Of a stretch of DNA of 64,000 nt, positions 61,984 to 64,000 are shown piece by piece. Below the pieces are notes generated by a model that made no database searches, was not told the origin of the DNA, and was given only the letters and a program-made list of their open reading frames with translations. The stretch comes from Mesorhizobium tianshanense (lineage in GTDB: Bacteria > Pseudomonadota > Alphaproteobacteria > Rhizobiales > Rhizobiaceae): assembly GCF_007830515.1 (NCBI RefSeq), contig NZ_VLKT01000026.1:45104-109103 (forward strand), given 5' to 3'. Made by a program: the position numbers and the translations under genes. Each line of letters starts with the position of its first letter. The stretch's first letter is position 1.

Positions 61984-62450
61984 ACCGCGTTCTCCCCCCG
62001 AACCAGGGTGAAGAATTCGACCTTGGTCGACGCCGCCTTACGGCTTCCCTCAACACGTAGTTCTGCTTGCCTTGCTCGCAAGGGTTCTATCACCCGGACC
62101 AATAAATCCTTGCGGCAATCACTCTGCTGTAAGAGTGCGTCCAGAATGGCAGCAAATTCCGCATGCCGACGATCGCGACCCTGAACATAGCCATGGCCTA
62201 CTATCCCGTTTGCGAGCCGCACAGCGCAACGGGTCACAGTCATTTCGCCGAGATTGAACGGATTGCCGGTACCCCCGGCACGGCCGCGTACCATCACGAG
62301 ACCGGTGTGCGGCTTGCGGAGCCACTCGACCGCGAAGTAATCGCCATGCTCGGTCCAGAAATCTTCAATGTCCTGTCGCCTTGACCGCGCGAGAACGCCC
62401 ATCCAACTGGACCGCTCTTGTTGTGTCGCCTCCCCGGAGATATTCTGCAT
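61980..62450 (-). CDS. phnG: PhnG, C-P lyase complex subunit, copy 2
   Basis: 156 residues with RSSWMGVLARSRRQDIEDFW, KPHTGLVMVRGRAGGTGNPFNLGEMTVTRCAVRL and the C-terminal AASTKVEFFTLVRG. It follows phnM after 48 bases, so phnM is the first gene of this operon, in contrast to copy 1 where phnM is separate and divergent. Confidence 0.95.
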   Translation of the reverse strand: MQNISGEATQQERSSWMGVLARSRRQDIEDFWTEHGDYFAVEWLRKPHTGLVMVRGRAGGTGNPFNLGEMTVTRCAVRLANGIVGHGYVQGRDRRHAEFAAILDALLQQSDCRKDLLVRVIEPLRARQAELRVEGSRKAASTKVEFFTLVRGENAV

Positions 62451-62498
62451 AGTGAGTCCGAAATCCTCGCTCTTTTCGCGTGAATCACGCTGCCCTGA

Positions 62499-63683
62499 TT
62501 AAAGGTATTGCTGTCCAGCAACCCAAATGCCCCGGATGACCGGGACACCGTCAACAAGTTTCACTCGCAGTAGATCGGCACGAAGACCTGGCGAAATTCG
62601 ACCGCGATCGGTGAACCGAAGCGCATCGGCGGGCCGTGCTGTGACCATAGCGATAGCGTCGTGAAGAAGGACGCCCCGCTCAGCAAGAACAAATGGCGCT
62701 TGAAGCAGACTCGAGGGAACATAATCCGAAGTTAAAATGTCCAATAGTCCTTCGTCAGCAAGATGTGCAGCGCTGACGTTGCCGGAATGTGAGCCGCCCA
62801 GAACAATATTAGGCGAACCCATCACGATGCGCATGCCTAGTTCGCGTGCCCTGCGCGCCGCCTCCATCGTGGTCGGAAACTCACTGATTGATACTCCATC
62901 GCCGAGTGACTGTTCTACGTCGGCGAGCGTTGTATCGTCATGACTTGCAATCGGGAGACTTCGCGCGACTGCGGCCTCGTGAATTGCCTTGCGAAATCCT
63001 GGTACACACTCCCTCTGCGTTTGGCGGCAACGTTCGAGATAGATTTCGAATTCCTTATCTGTCCAGACAATACCCTTTTTCTCACGTCTGTAGTTCCGGA
63101 ATATGGACAGATCCCGCCATTGTCGTTGCCCGGGTGTGTGGTCCATAACGCTGAAAAGCCGCAGGATCGGATGATGCAAGTAAGGCTGGATAATTTCGAT
63201 CAGATGCGGGTCCGAGAGCTCACAACGGAAATGAAAAAAGTGGTCTACCCGAAGCAAGCCCGAAGAGCGCGCATAGGTTATCGTATCAATCGCCGACCTC
63301 AGGACAGTCGCGCGATTCCCAGAGCTGCTGTAGTCACCCAGCGATAAGGCATCTAATACCGTGGTAACTCCGGCTCCAAGTGTCTGCCAGTCATGTGCAA
63401 GGACTGCGGACAGTGCTGATGGCCAGTATACGTTCGGGCGTGGGAAAAAGTGATGCTCGACATTGTCTGTGTGTAAATCGATCAGACCGGGGATTAGAAG
63501 GTCCCCTTGGAAATCAATTGATCTCTCATCGCGCGAAGTTGCACTCCCGATCTCGCCGATTGTCCCACCTTCAATTACAATATCTCCGCATAGAACATCG
63601 TGTTCACGAACGATATTAGCATTGCGAAAGGCTACCCTTTTCGAATTGAGGGCGATTTCGCCAAGCCTTTCAGGCAGGTCCAT
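62499..63683 (-). CDS. phnM: PhnM, alkylphosphonate triphosphate diphosphatase, copy 2
   Basis: 394 residues from ATG 63683 (MDLPERLGEIALN); the frame is open to 63752, but the extra residues are not typical. The amidohydrolase metal motif LHTDNVEHHFFPRPNVYW is near residue 72, ASHDDTTLADVEQSLG near 250, and SDYVPSSLLQAPF near 325. It shares the fold and motifs of copy 1 but is strongly diverged, more than the other phn pairs, so the two PhnM enzymes likely have different histories. Leads the complete phn operon. Confidence 0.93.
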   Translation of the reverse strand: MDLPERLGEIALNSKRVAFRNANIVREHDVLCGDIVIEGGTIGEIGSATSRDERSIDFQGDLLIPGLIDLHTDNVEHHFFPRPNVYWPSALSAVLAHDWQTLGAGVTTVLDALSLGDYSSSGNRATVLRSAIDTITYARSSGLLRVDHFFHFRCELSDPHLIEIIQPYLHHPILRLFSVMDHTPGQRQWRDLSIFRNYRREKKGIVWTDKEFEIYLERCRQTQRECVPGFRKAIHEAAVARSLPIASHDDTTLADVEQSLGDGVSISEFPTTMEAARRARELGMRIVMGSPNIVLGGSHSGNVSAAHLADEGLLDILTSDYVPSSLLQAPFVLAERGVLLHDAIAMVTARPADALRFTDRGRISPGLRADLLRVKLVDGVPVIRGIWVAGQQYL

Positions 63684-64000
63684 GAAGCAGTCCCTATCAT
63701 CGCTGCCGTGGTCCGTTGAGGGTTCCCAGAATGAAACCCAGAGCGACCACAATGGTAGGAACGTTTATACCTTTACGAAGCGGAATGCAAGTGTCGTCGC
63801 CGATCGTGGGCATAAGAATCGTTTTGCAGGGGTTCTCCGGACAATCTGTAAGTGCCCAATCCGTCGCCCTGCAAAGCCGCCACCACCGTCCGGGAAGCAG
63901 TTGCGTCCATCGGCGGCTCCGTTTGCTCAGGTCGATCGTCCGCGCCAAGCTTAGATTAGACTAGCTATAGCTAGGGCATCGGCCGAGCTAAGCGAGCTAG
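63684..64000. other. Upstream region of the second phn operon
   Basis: A minus-strand frame at 63697-63948 (83 codons) ends 14 bases before phnM and includes one hydrophobic segment (NVPTIVVALGFILGTL); I cannot assign it and it may not be a gene. A perfect 14-base palindrome CTAGCTATAGCTAG lies at 63961-63974. No clear Pho box was seen. Confidence 0.4.

Noticed and set aside
63697..63948. Minus-strand 83-codon frame just before phnM2
   Set aside because: It has a short hydrophobic segment but no family I can recognise and no clear ribosome site. It was kept only as a note on the upstream region.

Overview
The window looks like accessory DNA, probably a symbiotic-type plasmid or a plasmid-derived island, from an alphaproteobacterium of the Rhizobiales/Hyphomicrobiales. 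The evidence is a TraR/TraM quorum-sensing pair and TraB/TraH conjugation genes of the Ti/Sym-plasmid type, a small RNA resembling the rhizobial alpha-r14 (NfeR1) family, remnants of IS3, IS21 and IS110 elements, and a high density of ABC uptake systems and GntR regulators. No rRNA, tRNA, CRISPR array or replication origin is visible.

Layout. 1-10.3 kb: a phnM cut by the left edge (minus strand), an intact phnF-like regulator, a second phnF broken by an IS3 element with clear ends, and a C-P lyase operon phnGHIJKL on the plus strand whose 2H-phosphoesterase gene (DUF1045) is truncated. 10.1-13.3 kb: an sRNA candidate, an istA remnant and traB-traH. 13.3-23.3 kb (minus): a third, decayed phn set (phnI, phnH, phnG, phnN and DUF1045 pseudogenes plus an intact phosphonoacetate-hydrolase-like gene) downstream of a complete peptide-type ABC transporter, with a divergent third phnF-like regulator. 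23.5-27.5 kb: dead IS110 transposase, traM, traR and a Na/Pi cotransporter.

27.6-33.8 kb: a bacterial microcompartment (BMC) operon with two tandem-domain shell proteins, one hexamer protein, one pentamer protein, an unrecognised small protein, a CoA-acylating aldehyde dehydrogenase and a class III PLP enzyme, with a divergent DeoR regulator. 34-51 kb: a glycine-betaine-type ABC transporter, ETF, two choline-kinase-like phosphotransferases, two dimethylglycine-dehydrogenase-like flavoenzymes with folate domains, FolD, PurU and a GntR regulator. A shared CTGGTmTATACCAG-like palindrome lies upstream of five genes in this block. 51.5-56.4 kb: istB remnant, GMC oxidoreductase, enoyl-CoA hydratase and class III CoA-transferase. 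56.5-63.7 kb (minus): a complete second C-P lyase operon phnMGHIJKL-DUF1045-phnN.

How the genes may work together (inference). The 27.6-51 kb block reads as one pathway for an N-methylated amino alcohol: uptake by the betaine-type transporter, phosphorylation by the kinases, oxidative N-demethylation onto tetrahydrofolate with electrons passed to ETF, C1 disposal by FolD and PurU, phosphate and ammonia elimination by the PLP enzyme, and conversion of the resulting aldehyde to acyl-CoA inside a protein shell. The kinase/PLP-lyase/aldehyde dehydrogenase core resembles the actinobacterial RMM microcompartments; joining it to a folate demethylation module is the most novel thing here. The flanking C-P lyase operons and the Na/Pi transporter give the whole window a strong phosphorus-acquisition theme.
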